Shown here piece after piece: positions 38,736 through 47,703 of a stretch of DNA of 64,000 nt (within the stretch, counting starts at the first letter, position 1; each line of letters starts with the position of its first letter). The stretch is from Cohnella rhizosphaerae. GTDB taxonomy: Bacteria; Bacillota; Bacilli; Paenibacillales; Paenibacillaceae. The DNA is taken from the NCBI RefSeq assembly GCF_029525575.1, contig NZ_JAPDIA010000003.1:2410214-2474213 (forward strand), given 5' to 3'. A program made the translations under genes and the position numbers. The notes beneath the pieces were generated by a model. It saw nothing but the letters and a program-made list of their open reading frames with translations. It was not told the origin of the DNA and did no database searches.

Positions 38736-38894
38736 CTTGCCTATCGCGTACTTTTGCTAAATACCTTGCGAAGGAATGTCTTGCGCGATCCATGGTCGAT
38801 GCGGGTGATTCCTTTTTTGTTAAGCTCCAGCGTCGCCTTCATCGCCGATAATGTCTTGAAGAGCAACTATTCCCGCCCATCCGTCACTCTCTAC

Positions 38895-38970
38895 TCCCCG
38901 AAGTCCCAACGGAAACAAACCTCACCGAACCCGCCGGCCCATCGCCCCAGAAGTCCCAACCGGAAATAAA
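38895..38970. repeat. Two-copy 50-bp repeat (AAGTCCCAAC unit)
   Basis: AAGTCCCAACGGAAACAAAC at 38901 recurs as AAGTCCCAACCGGAAATAAA at 38951. The spacing of 50 nt is close to the 51-bp period of the other arrays. Confidence 0.65.
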
Positions 38971-39086
38971 CCGAGTAGATAATCAGTCGGGCATACTTTC
39001 CGCAGAGGGGGAGGACATCGGCTTCTTTGATAACCGCTTGCTGCCGATATAGACAATACATGAGGCAGAGGAGAGAGAGAAAGAAG

Positions 39087-40257
39087 ATGATGAAACGTTG
39101 GTTGTGGTTCGTGACTGCCATTGCTGTAATCGCGGTCTTGTTGACCTCGGCGGCATCGGGCGCCCGAACGGTTGCGGCGGCGGCTGTGCCTGCGAAAGGT
39201 TTGATCTACGTGGATACGCAAGGGAGATCCTTTATCACGCTTCGTTCGCTGAACGGTTTCGCGGGGGGCGTGGCTGGGACAAGGCGAGGATGGACGCACC
39301 ATAACGATCACGGTGGGCGAGGGAAACGCGCTCTCTATGTCGTCCGGCCTCGCGGCCGCGACCCTGAACGGCGCTTCTCTGACGCTAAAGGCGGCGCCGT
39401 TCAACAAAGGAGGCAGCTTGTACGTACCGCTGTCTGCGTTAACCTCGGCGTTCGGCTGGACGGTTCGCTGGGAGCGCGATCCGGATGCGGCGCAGCTAGT
39501 CGCGCAGGACGGCGCTTCGCTGCGGCTTCCCGTCGCAAGAGGGAAGCATCCGGCGGACATGAAGCCGGTCGAGCAAGCTGCGAAGCGCTTCAAACTCGGA
39601 GGCAAAAGCTTCGACGCGCAGGTCGTCACCGTCTCGCTGCTGCATCCGGACGTACGCCTGGATACCGTGCTCGCCGGAGACCGGATCGGCAAGGTCGAGG
39701 AGCTGGGCAGCATGGCGAAACGAACCAAAGCGAAGGTCGCGATCAACGGCACTTTTTTCGACGCCTATACGGATAGCGACTACAAAGCGCCCTACGGCTA
39801 CATCGCGGGGAGCGGCAAGCTGAAGAAGAACAGCTCCGGAGACAAGCGGGCGACCTTCCTGTACGGCGCCGATCAACTGGCGGAGATCGTCCCCGGTCTC
39901 TCGTTCATGGACCGCTTCGACCAAGGCGCAGTCGAAGGCGCCGTGCAAGCGGGACCGCGGCTCGTCGCGAACGGCAAAGTCGCGCTCGATATCGTCGGCG
40001 AAGGCTTCAAGGATCCGAAAATATTGACGAACGGCGGGGCGCGCAGCGCGCTCGGCATCACGCGCGATCATCGGCTGATCCTGCTCACGACGAGCGGCGC
40101 GACGATTCCCCAGTTGGCGGAGATCATGAAGCAGGCCGGCGCCTGGCAGGCGATGAATCTCGACGGCGGCGCTTCAAGCGGGCTGTGGATGGACGGAAAA
40201 TATTTGACGAAGCCGGGGCGATTGCTGAGCAACGCGCTCGTCGTGCGCGTCGGCTGA
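39087..40257 (+). CDS. Secreted phosphodiester glycosidase family protein (NAGPA-like, frameshifted)
   Basis: Repaired length 389 residues. Signal anchor MMKRWLWFVTAIAVIAVLLT; an N-terminal copper-amine-oxidase-like wall-binding domain (GLIYVDTQGRSFITLRSLNG ... GSLYVPLSALTSAFGWTVRW); then the phosphodiester glycosidase domain with KVAINGTFFDAY, VQAGPRLV, RSALGITRDHRLIL and MNLDGGASSGLW. The family includes enzymes that hydrolyse the sugar phosphodiester of cell-wall or exopolysaccharide compounds; the target here is unknown. Six G at 39263-39268 break the frame; five give FAGAWLGQGEDGRTITITVG. Monocistronic. Confidence 0.83.
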
Positions 40258-40263
40258 ACGTGA

Positions 40264-40308
40264 AAAAGCGGGCATGATCTCCTGTCAGAGGAGGTCATGC
40301 CCGCTTTG
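40264..40308. terminator. Bidirectional terminator between convergent genes
   Basis: AAAGCGGGCATGATCTCCT and AGGAGGTCATGCCCGCTTT form a long stem with one mismatch around GTCAG. T and A runs are short, three on each side. Confidence 0.75.
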
Positions 40309-40316
40309 CTGCGGCT

Positions 40317-40890
40317 TCATGCCGCCGCCTTCGCTCTAGCCTTCGAGACGCCCGTCGGGCTCGGCAAGGCGATGCGGAAAAGGGTGAGCGCGACGATCAG
40401 GCCCGCGGTCGCGATATACGTCCATTTCATCCAGGGCTGGCCGGCGTCGGTGCCGAGGAGCAGTCCGTGGGCGAGCCCCATAAAAAAAGCCCGGGAACGC
40501 GAGAAAGTGGATCGTACGCCACGTTTTTTTGCCGAGCCGCTTCATCATGTCCGACGAAGCGATCAGGACGAGCGAGATATAGAAGCTGAGCGTGCCGATT
40601 CCCGTCAAGTAAGGGTGAGTATGCGCGGTAAAGGGGACGAGCAGCTCCAGCGGGCTGTAGCCGACGTATTTGTCGAACAGCAGCACTGCCCCGTGCAAGG
40701 CGCCGAACAAGAAGCCGAACCAGCCGGCGGATTGGTGGAGAAAGAGCACGCCTGCGCGGGTTTTCGGTCCGAACCGTTTGAGACTCGTCAAAATGCCGGC
40801 GCCCGTCGACACGAACAACAGCAGGTAACACGTAATGCCGGCCGCGCGGGTCGTCGTCCACACGGTCAGCCAATCAGCCAATCCGTTCAT
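40317..40890 (-). CDS. Ferric reductase-like transmembrane protein (frameshifted)
   Basis: Repaired length 190 residues, six membrane helices. Start MNGLADWLTVWTTTRAAGIT. Paired His residues lie in helices (FLHQSAGWFGFLFGALHGAV near 50-70; KKTWRTIHFLAFPGFFMGLAH), the pattern of heme-binding cytochrome b-type ferric reductase/MsrQ-like domains. Seven A at 40484-40490 (T on the coding strand) break the frame; six give PGFFMGLAHGLLLGTDAGQP and the stop at 40317. It is the last gene of an operon with ApbE, overlapping the ApbE end by 17 nt, which points to a membrane electron-transfer function. Confidence 0.82.
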
Positions 40891-41983
40891 CGCTCGCACG
40901 CTCCTCTATCCCATACGTTTGCAGATCGCCGCCGTAGACGAGCGAGCCGTCGTACCGAACGCCGATCATCGCGCAGCGGGGGTTCGTCCGCTCAAGCCAG
41001 GCCGGGCCTTCATCGGCGCCCAGCAGCAACGCGCATTTGGCGTATACTTCGGCCATGACCGCATCCGGCGCGATCACGGTCGCCTGCGCCAGATCGGTGC
41101 GCGCCGAATCGCCCGTGCGCGGATCGACGAGATGATGGCGCACGCTGCCGCCCCGGTCCTGCCAGCGCCGCTTGACCGCGCTGCTGGTCGCGATGCCGGC
41201 GCCTCTGCGAGGCGTGAGGCTCGTCGCGTCACGCTCCGGGCGCCAGGGATCCGCCACGCCGATCCGCCAGCCTTCCGGCGGGCAGCCCCACAGGATCAGG
41301 TCGCCTCCCGCGCCGACGGCGCCTGTCCGTACGCCGTCCTGCCGGGCCAGCTTCGCCAAATGCCGGGCCGTCCAGCCCTTGGCGATGCCGCCGAGGTCGA
41401 CCGCAACGTCGGCCCGAAGCCGGATCGCGCGGCTGCCCGGGTCAAGCTCGGCAGCGGAGAAGCACTCGCTCGCATTCGCCAATCCGCCGTTCCGCGTATT
41501 CCTATCCGCCAACCCGCCGCCTCGCGCATCCGCACCCGCCAACCCGTCGCCTCGTGCATCCGCAGCCGGCACCTTGCCGCCAAGCTCGATCCTGCCCGCG
41601 ATCCTGCCGCCATGCGCAATTCCTTCCGCTGCCGCGCCATCAGCGCAGCACGAGCTGCCGTCATTTCCTTCCGCGGGACTCAGCCGCTCGAAGCTTTCCC
41701 CGTACCCGAGCCGCTCCATCACCCTGCCCAGGTAGGGGCTGAACAGCCCGACGGTCTCGCGATGATAGCGATCCGCTTCGGCGAGCACCTGATAGAGCAG
41801 CGGCGTCGCCAGAAACGGGCCGCCCGCCGCGCGGTTCAGCTTCGACAGCTCGCTGTCCGGAAGGAATCGGCTCAGCTGCGCTTCCGCGAACGCAAACCAG
41901 CTTCTCGCTTGCGCGCGCCAGCGAACCGGCAAGCCCTGGGTGGCAATCGTCGTATTCATCGCCCTGAAGCTGTCGTTCTCCAT
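40874..41983 (-). CDS. apbE: FAD:protein FMN transferase ApbE
   Basis: A 369-residue flavin transferase that attaches FMN to Thr residues of partner proteins outside the membrane. Core motifs: MNTTIATQG-like N-terminus, DSELSKLNRAAGG, VAVDLGGIAKGWTARHLAKL, AVGAGGDLILWG, HHLVDPRTGDSARTDLAQAT. No obvious signal peptide is seen. Unusually, a ~70-residue low-complexity insert lies between GYGESFERL and the IRLRADVAVDLGG strand; its DNA contains a 30-bp repeat (41493-41580). It sits between a small membrane protein gene and the ferric reductase-like gene; no classical FMN-binding domain protein is encoded nearby, so the acceptor is unknown. Confidence 0.88.
   Translation of the reverse strand: MENDSFRAMNTTIATQGLPVRWRAQARSWFAFAEAQLSRFLPDSELSKLNRAAGGPFLATPLLYQVLAEADRYHRETVGLFSPYLGRVMERLGYGESFERLSPAEGNDGSSCCADGAAAEGIAHGGRIAGRIELGGKVPAADARGDGLAGADARGGGLADRNTRNGGLANASECFSAAELDPGSRAIRLRADVAVDLGGIAKGWTARHLAKLARQDGVRTGAVGAGGDLILWGCPPEGWRIGVADPWRPERDATSLTPRRGAGIATSSAVKRRWQDRGGSVRHHLVDPRTGDSARTDLAQATVIAPDAVMAEVYAKCALLLGADEGPAWLERTNPRCAMIGVRYDGSLVYGGDLQTYGIEERASDERIG
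41493..41580. repeat. In-frame 30-bp repeat inside apbE
   Basis: CGCGTATTC (41493), CGCGCATCC (41523) and CGTGCATCC (41553) head units 30 nt apart, each containing a CCGCCAACCC-type core. It encodes the ADARGGGLAD / NTRNGGLAN-type decapeptides of the ApbE insert. Confidence 0.75.
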
Positions 41984-42002
41984 CTTACTACGCCTCCTTG
42001 CA

Positions 42003-42312
42003 TCAAGATGCGTGCGTCCGCATGCTGCCTTGGCCGTTCGACGGCATCTGGTTCTCCGTGCCGCCGCCCGATCCCATGTCGCCGAATCTGCGTCCGCCGC
42101 GGCGTTCGAACCCGCCCGACTGTCCTTCGTCCGTTTGGCTTTGCCACTGGTCGGTGATCTGATCGTCGCCTTGCGCGATGGAGCTGCCCGACTGATCGAT
42201 CGTCGGGGCCGGCTTCGTCTCCCCCGTTAGCCGATATCAACCCGACGAAGCCGGTAAATACGGCAACGCCCGACAGTCCGACGATCCATTTGATCCACTT
42301 TTGCTGGGCCAT
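42003..42312 (-). CDS. Small membrane-anchored hypothetical protein (frameshifted)
   Basis: Repaired length 102 residues: MAQQKWIKWIVGLSGVAVFT begins a single N-terminal membrane helix (~8-27), followed by a polar, Gln/Gly-rich extracellular tail (DQITDQWQSQTDEGQSGG; RRGGRRFGDMGSGGGTENQ). AAGGAGGG precedes the ATG. Five C at 42221-42225 (G on the coding strand) break the frame after SANGG; four restore it to TGA at 42003. It is the first gene of the operon with ApbE and the ferric reductase-like protein. I do not recognise a family; the tail has Thr and Ser residues but no evident FMN-binding domain. Confidence 0.65.
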
Positions 42313-42488
42313 AAGCGCCCTCCTTCTTTTATAAAAACATGTATGCTTGACCATCGATAAACCCATTATGCGCCGTCAACCTTAAACGCCATTTAAACGA
42401 GACTGAAAGTTGGCTGAAGATGCATGGTTCGCAACGCGCGCGGCTTCCATTACAATAGAAGCATCACGAGCGAACGGGAGAAACGAAA

Positions 42489-43121
42489 ATGGCAGACGCA
42501 GCGAATGTATGGGCGCCGCTAGGCGTGGCGGAGATCCACCGGTTGTTCGGAGAATGGGATGGGGCGTGGGGCATCGCGGGCGGATGGGCGCTGGATCTGC
42601 GACTCGGCAGACAAACGCGGCCGCATGACGATATCGACGTACTGCTGCCGCTCGCGGATTACGCATCGGTCTATGCGCGGCTGGGCGCGGATTGGGAGCT
42701 TCACTTGGCGGAAAAGGGACGTCTGACCCGGCTTGGCGCGGGGGGATCGGCTGACGGAGGAGACCGACATTTGGGTCAGGCGCGATTCGGCTTCGCCGTG
42801 GGCGTTCCAGCTTATGCTGGTCGATCTCTCGGACGGCTGGTGGACATATCGGAGAACAAGGTCGATTCGCAGGCCCGCGGCGGAGCTGTTCGTCCGAACG
42901 GACGAAGGGATTCCCTACCTAAGACCCGAGATTCAGCTGCTGTACAAGGGCGGGAGCGTCCCGATCCGGGAAAAAGACGAAATGGACATAAACGCGGTAC
43001 TGCCGAGCCTGGATGCGACGGAGCGCGCTTGGCTGCGGGATGCGCTGCGCGCGCAATTCCCGCAGGGGCATGATTGGCTCGTTCGGCTGGAGGGGGCTGC
43101 GCGACGGCCGGCAGGGGGGCA
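42489..43121 (+). CDS. Nucleotidyltransferase-fold protein (aminoglycoside adenylyltransferase-like, frameshifted)
   Basis: About 200 residues after repair. MADAANVWAPLGVAEIHRLF is followed by the pol-beta-type signature GGWALDLRLGRQTRPHDDID (G-G ... D-x-D), as in aminoglycoside 2''-adenylyltransferase-like and related stand-alone nucleotidyltransferases. Later segments are PWAFQLMLVDLSDGWWTYRR, IPYLRPEIQLLYKGG and TERAWLRDALRAQFPQGHDW. Six G at 42740-42745 break the frame; five give RLGAGDRLTEETDIWVRRD. The C-terminal end is unclear because another surplus base near 43092-43119 puts it in frame with the ATP-grasp gene. Antibiotic modification is possible but unproven. Confidence 0.65.
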
Positions 43122-43921
43122 CGACCCGCCCTTACCTGAAGCTGATCCAGCGGGCCGGCGAGGCGGAAGGCGTATCGTTCGAGACGATCACGCCGGACCT
43201 TACGTACCGCGCTTGCAAAGGCGCGTCGAGCTTCCTGATGACGGACGCGGAGCTTGGCCTTAATCCGAGCTCCGCGTCGGCGCTCGCACTGAGCAAATCC
43301 GCCGCGTCCGATGCGCTCCGTGCGGCCGTCGTGCCGTGCGTCGAGCATCTCTTTGTGCCGCATCCGGGCTACAGGTTCGGCGGCGGCAGCGCCGAAGCGC
43401 ACTTGCGCGCCGAAGCCGCATTCGCCCGGTTCGGCTGCGACGCGGTCGTGAAGCCGGACGACGGCGCGCAGGGGCGGCACGTATACCGCGTTCGCAGGCC
43501 GGATGAGCTGCGGGAAGCGCTCGACGCCGTCTTTGCGCTCGAGCGGCATGCGGCGATCTCGCCGTATCGGGAGGCGGAGCTCGAGTATCGGATCGTCGTG
43601 CTGGACGGGGAAGCCCGCGTCTGGGTGGGCAAGCGGCGAAGCGGTTCCTGGAAGCACAACCTCGCGGAGGGCGCGCGATCCGTCGAGGTGCCCGCCGCCG
43701 ACCGCAAGCGGCTGTCGCCGCTCGCCGTGCGGGCAGCCGCGGCGCTGGATATGGCATTCTGCTCCGTCGACATTCTCGATACCGCGCTGCATGGGCCGCT
43801 CGTCATCGAGCTCAACCACAAGGTCATGCTGGGCGACCATTACCGGCAGCGCCCGGAGACCGAAGCGGAGCTGTCCGCGCTTTACAGGGATGCGATCGCT
43901 TTGCGCTTCGAGCGGCTGTGA
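43070..43921 (+). CDS. ATP-grasp protein (YheC/YheD- or RimK-like)
   Basis: About 280 residues. ATP-grasp features: SKSAASDALRAAVVPCVEHL, AFARFGCDAVVKPDDGAQGRH (the first Lys of the ATP site), ELEYRIVVLDGEARVWVGKR, and the metal-binding FCSVDIL...PLVIELNHKVMLGDHY. It forms an amide or related bond using ATP; the substrate is unknown, but related Bacillales proteins are associated with spore coats. The start is uncertain: ATG 43070 (MIGSFGWRGLRDGRQGG) is possible, while removing one G at 43092-43096 or 43114-43119 would fuse it in frame to the preceding nucleotidyltransferase. A terminator follows. Confidence 0.68.
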   Translation: MIGSFGWRGLRDGRQGGTTRPYLKLIQRAGEAEGVSFETITPDLTYRACKGASSFLMTDAELGLNPSSASALALSKSAASDALRAAVVPCVEHLFVPHPGYRFGGGSAEAHLRAEAAFARFGCDAVVKPDDGAQGRHVYRVRRPDELREALDAVFALERHAAISPYREAELEYRIVVLDGEARVWVGKRRSGSWKHNLAEGARSVEVPAADRKRLSPLAVRAAAALDMAFCSVDILDTALHGPLVIELNHKVMLGDHYRQRPETEAELSALYRDAIALRFERL

Positions 43922-43941
43922 GCGAGACGTTTACGATCGAG

Positions 43942-43986
43942 AAAGGCCGCCTGTTTCCGATGAAGCCATCGGAGCAGGCGGCCTTT
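43942..43986. terminator. Bidirectional terminator between ATP-grasp and Gln-rich genes
   Basis: AAAGGCCGCCTG (43942-43953) pairs with CAGGCGGCCTTT (43975-43986); an inner CCGATG/CATCGG stem extends it. Confidence 0.88.
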
Positions 43987-44006
43987 GTTCGTCTGCATGG
44001 GACGAT

Positions 44007-44402
44007 TTATTGGAAGCTTCTGTTCATGCCGCCCATCGGCGAGAAGTGCTGCTGTTGCTGTTGCTGCGGGAACGCATTAAACCCGCCGAACTGGGTGGAG
44101 GACGGCTGGGATTGCATCGCTTGCTGCGACATTTGCATGTTGACCGTCTGCTCCAGCTGACGGCAGATTTGGCCGACCTGCTGCAGCTGCTGAATCGCCG
44201 TTTGGTGGCCGTGCAGCGCTTGCTGGATCATCTGGGCGGCCTTGTGCTCGCGTTGAGCCAGCTCCTCGAGGCGAGAAGCGTTTTGCTGCTCTTGCTGCTG
44301 CAATTGCTGATACATTTGGCTGGCCTGCTGCGTTTGGTTCACGAGCTGTTGGATCAGGTGCTCGCATTGGTTGATTTGGCTGGACAGGTTGAAGTTGTTC
44401 AT
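44007..44402 (-). CDS. Glutamine-rich coiled-coil protein, hypothetical
   Basis: A 131-residue protein with 40 Gln by my count (about 31%). The N-terminal 100 residues (NLSSQINQCEHLIQQLVNQT ... AQREHKAAQMIQQALHGHQT) look like a continuous amphipathic helix or coiled coil. The C-terminus is low-complexity (FGGFNAFPQQQQQQHFSPMG). Ribosome binding site GGAGG precedes the ATG. It has two Cys and no signal peptide. I recognise no family; Gln-rich small proteins occur among Bacillales spore-coat and inner-spore proteins, which is only a suggestion. It has its own terminator. Confidence 0.7.
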   Translation of the reverse strand: MNNFNLSSQINQCEHLIQQLVNQTQQASQMYQQLQQQEQQNASRLEELAQREHKAAQMIQQALHGHQTAIQQLQQVGQICRQLEQTVNMQMSQQAMQSQPSSTQFGGFNAFPQQQQQQHFSPMGGMNRSFQ

Positions 44403-44629
44403 GACGGCGATTCCTCCCGGACTTGTGATGGTGAGCCGTGGATTAGCATGGCTTCGGATTTCCGGATTATGCGCGAATCGCAGAAAAAGTTTTCCCTCGC
44501 CGACGGTCTCTTCCTGTTGCGTTTTACCGAAATTTGACGGCCTCTTTACACTCCATGTCTATAAGCGCAGCGCTTCCAAAGCGTAAGGTTACCTCATGAA
44601 TGGCGATTTTTTCATTGGGAGGAATGGAA

Positions 44630-47600
44630 GTGAAAAGAAATCCCGCGCGGACAAGCCGCCTTCTGGCGGCTGTCTTGCTGTGGACTTCGGTTTTTTCCGG
44701 AGGCTATTACCTGGTGCAAGCAGCAGGAAACGACAATACGACGGGAGCTCCGGCGGTCGTGACAACGGTCGCTTCGGAGACGGGCGCCAGCCTGAACGGA
44801 GCGGTGCAGGCCGACGTAGGCGGCCAAGGTCTGCTCGGCGAATATTTTGCCGGCACGGGCAGCTTCGACTTCGGCGACTATAAGGGCACGACGATCGATT
44901 CGCAGATCAATTTTACGAATCTCGATCCTGTGCTGCAGGGCATGACAGGCAAGCAGGACAGCGCCAACGCGCGATGGACCGGCCGGCTCCTTGCGCCGGA
45001 GACGGGCGACTATACGTTTTACATGACCGGCGATAACGGCTTCAGACTTTGGATCGACGATCAGCCGGTCATCGATCACTGGGTGAACGATTGGGACAAG
45101 GAGCAGACGAGCGCGCCGGTCTCTCTGGCCGGCGGCACGAAACACAAGATCAAGATCGAGTACTTCGAAGACTTCGGCGGCTCGAACCTTTACCTCAGGT
45201 GGTCCACGCCAACGATAGCCAAGGAGATCGTGCCGGCTTCGGCTTTCTACTTGCCTGAAGGATATGCAGGACCCGTATCCGGCTTTATTCCCGCGGACGG
45301 TTTAAGCGTCACGATGACCACGTATGCCGACCTCAGCGCGCCGCCGGCCGGACTGAAGGATCATCTGACCGCGACGGCCGACGATCAGCCGATTCAGATC
45401 CTCGCCGCAGGCGCCGGAGCGTCGCCGGCTTCCCTGACGCTTAATCTGGGAACGGTCGTCAAGCCGGGCCAGCGGCTGAACGTCTCCTATGACGGGCAAG
45501 CGGGATTGCAACTGTCGGACGGCACCCCGGTAGCGGCCTTCCGCTTCACGCCTTCCAACAACTCGGAGGCCATGAACTACGAGCCGATCGCGATCGCGAT
45601 GTCGCTGTACGGCAGCGCCAAGACGAACCGCTCGTTCGCCTGGTACACGCCTTACGACAAGCCGAACGCGGCGCCGGCCAACATTTTGGACAGCATCGTC
45701 GAGGTCGTTCCCGCAGGCAAGTCGTTCGATTCGCAGGACGTGAAGCGTTACGTCGGGAAGCCGGAAGAGACGCGCGTGCTGACGAACCTCAAGATTACGA
45801 GCTCCACGACCGGTTCCTTCATCAGTCACAAAGTGCTCGTGGACGGCCTGACGCCAGGCACGGCTTATCAGTATCGGGTAGGCAACGACGGACATTGGAG
45901 CGAGGCTGGCAGCTTTACGACAGAGGGCAACGACGATCACAATTATGAGTTCCTCTACATGACCGATTCCCAGGGCTCCAACTCGAACGATTACGAGGTG
46001 TGGGCCAATACGCTGGGCAACGCGCTGGACGATTATCCGAACGCCAAGTTCATGGTCATGACCGGCGACCAGGTGGATGCGGGCGCGCTGGAGTCGCAGT
46101 GGCTGGATTACTTCGGCAAGCCGCAGAAACTGCTGATGAACCTGCCGCTGATGGCCGCGGTCGGCAATCATGAAGGGCCTTATAACGATAACTACTACTA
46201 CCACCTCAATTATCCGAACAACTCGATCGAGAAGCCGCTGCCGCCGGGCAGCGTGTACGCGTTCGACTACGGCGACGCGCATATCATGGTGCTGAATACG
46301 ATGGATATCGGTTGGGACGACAACCAGAAGGAATCGTTCGGACAGCAGATCGAGTGGCTGAAAAGAGAGGTTGCGCAGACGGACAAGAAGTGGAAGGTCG
46401 TCGCGTTCCACAAGGCGATCTACTCGCTCGGCAATCATGCGAAGGACACCGATATTTTGGCGCTGCGAGATACGCTCTACCCGGCATTCGACGAGCTGGG
46501 CATCGACGTCGTTCTGCAGGGTCACGACCATACGTTCATGCGTTCCTATCAAATGTACGGCGACAAGCCGGTCGCGAACATTCAGAAGGACGCCAGCGGC
46601 AACCCGCTGAACCCGGACGGCACGCTGTATATGATCAACAACTCGGCCGGTACGAAGTACTACAATCTTCAAAATGGCGTCGATCGTTATTATGCCGCCG
46701 TCTTCGAGCAGCCGTACAAGCCGATCTACTCGGGTATCCGGATGACGGAGGACAGCTTCACGATCGATTCCTACAAATCGGGCGAAGACGCGCCGTTCGA
46801 TACCTACACGATCGTCCGCAAGGACGGCAAGCCTGCCACCGTAGAGGAATTGAAGGCAGCCCCGGCGGGAACCGGCAAGACGAAGCTCTCCTGGCGTATG
46901 CCTGCGTCCAGCGCGGACGACGCGATCCGCGGTTTCCGGATCTATGAGGCGACGGGCAAGCTTGGCGCCAACTGGAGCGTATACGTACCGGTTGCCGCCG
47001 GACAGACCGACTACAGCTACACGGTAGAAGGGACGAGCGCGTCCAAGGGCTACAAGTTCGCGGTTCGATCCGTAGACAAGCGGGACAATTCGGACGCGGC
47101 TTTCGCGAGCACGGCAGGTCTTGCGCCTGCGGCTCCGACGGCGCCGAAGGTCGACGACGGACGCAATACGTTCGGCTGGACGAACGTGCCGGGCTACGAC
47201 AAGGTGTCCGACTATGAATTCAGCGTCGACGGCGGCGTCTCCTGGCAGCGGGCCACAGTTAATCCGCAGCCGGTCGGCGATCTGGATTATGCTGCCGGTA
47301 AAGTGCAGGTTCGCGTTGCAGCCGATGAAACGGCCGGCACCGCGGAAGGCGAGCCGCTGCTCTCCGACGCGCCGTTTACGGTCAATGGCAGACTCGACAC
47401 GTACCAGATCGCAGGCGGGCTGAAGCGAGGGGACAAGCTTGAGGCGAACGTCACGGTGGAGCGTCTGGAAGCGTACGACGGCGATGCCTATGTCGTATTC
47501 CAGCTGCTCAAGGGAGACACGCCGCAATTGATCAACGCGGTGCCGCTCAAGAAGGACAAGCTCAGCATCGCGCAATACTTCGATGTCAGCGGCGCGGAGT

Positions 47601-47686
47601 ACAGCGTGAAGGTGCTCGTGCTCGATCAATTCGACAGCAATCTGAGCCTGCCCGAGCAGTTGGCGAGAGCGAAGGTGCTTCAGTGA
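44630..47686 (+). CDS. Secreted PA14 / purple-acid-phosphatase-like metallophosphoesterase
   Basis: About 1018 residues. The GTG at 44630 (VKRNPARTSRLLAAVLLWTS) has GGGAGG at the best distance; ATG 44624 and 44600 are in frame. Signal peptide to ~35; PA14 carbohydrate-binding domain ~65-192 (GLLGEYFAG ... NLYLRWSTP); Ig-like domain ~217-309; PAP-type FN3 domain; metallophosphoesterase ~439-654 with MTDSQ, MTGDQVDAG, AVGNHEG, FHKAIYS and GHDHTFMRS; two FN3-like domains; a C-terminal beta domain. The last ~190 residues are homologous to a module of the GH92 protein downstream. It probably dephosphorylates phosphosugars or phosphomannan outside the cell (inference from context). First gene of a three-gene operon. 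Confidence 0.87.
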   Translation: MKRNPARTSRLLAAVLLWTSVFSGGYYLVQAAGNDNTTGAPAVVTTVASETGASLNGAVQADVGGQGLLGEYFAGTGSFDFGDYKGTTIDSQINFTNLDPVLQGMTGKQDSANARWTGRLLAPETGDYTFYMTGDNGFRLWIDDQPVIDHWVNDWDKEQTSAPVSLAGGTKHKIKIEYFEDFGGSNLYLRWSTPTIAKEIVPASAFYLPEGYAGPVSGFIPADGLSVTMTTYADLSAPPAGLKDHLTATADDQPIQILAAGAGASPASLTLNLGTVVKPGQRLNVSYDGQAGLQLSDGTPVAAFRFTPSNNSEAMNYEPIAIAMSLYGSAKTNRSFAWYTPYDKPNAAPANILDSIVEVVPAGKSFDSQDVKRYVGKPEETRVLTNLKITSSTTGSFISHKVLVDGLTPGTAYQYRVGNDGHWSEAGSFTTEGNDDHNYEFLYMTDSQGSNSNDYEVWANTLGNALDDYPNAKFMVMTGDQVDAGALESQWLDYFGKPQKLLMNLPLMAAVGNHEGPYNDNYYYHLNYPNNSIEKPLPPGSVYAFDYGDAHIMVLNTMDIGWDDNQKESFGQQIEWLKREVAQTDKKWKVVAFHKAIYSLGNHAKDTDILALRDTLYPAFDELGIDVVLQGHDHTFMRSYQMYGDKPVANIQKDASGNPLNPDGTLYMINNSAGTKYYNLQNGVDRYYAAVFEQPYKPIYSGIRMTEDSFTIDSYKSGEDAPFDTYTIVRKDGKPATVEELKAAPAGTGKTKLSWRMPASSADDAIRGFRIYEATGKLGANWSVYVPVAAGQTDYSYTVEGTSASKGYKFAVRSVDKRDNSDAAFASTAGLAPAAPTAPKVDDGRNTFGWTNVPGYDKVSDYEFSVDGGVSWQRATVNPQPVGDLDYAAGKVQVRVAADETAGTAEGEPLLSDAPFTVNGRLDTYQIAGGLKRGDKLEANVTVERLEAYDGDAYVVFQLLKGDTPQLINAVPLKKDKLSIAQYFDVSGAEYSVKVLVLDQFDSNLSLPEQLARAKVLQ

Positions 47687-47703
47687 CGGACAGAGAGAGA
47701 GGA

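Larger units (their letters stand above)
38538..39086. other. Intergenic gap with two small repeat clusters
   Basis: No gene is visible. Contents: a GGAGC/GCTCC hairpin near 38585-38616; a ~42-bp repeat (38639-38735); a possible terminator, GGAAT/ATTCC with six T near 38773-38817; and a 50-bp spaced repeat (38895-38970). The ribosome binding site of the next gene (AGAGGAGAG) lies near 39068. Confidence 0.6.

Noticed and set aside
45302..47629. Long minus-strand open frame (775 codons) opposite the phosphoesterase
   Set aside because: It is also a shadow of a GC-rich gene: no start signal and no recognisable domain.
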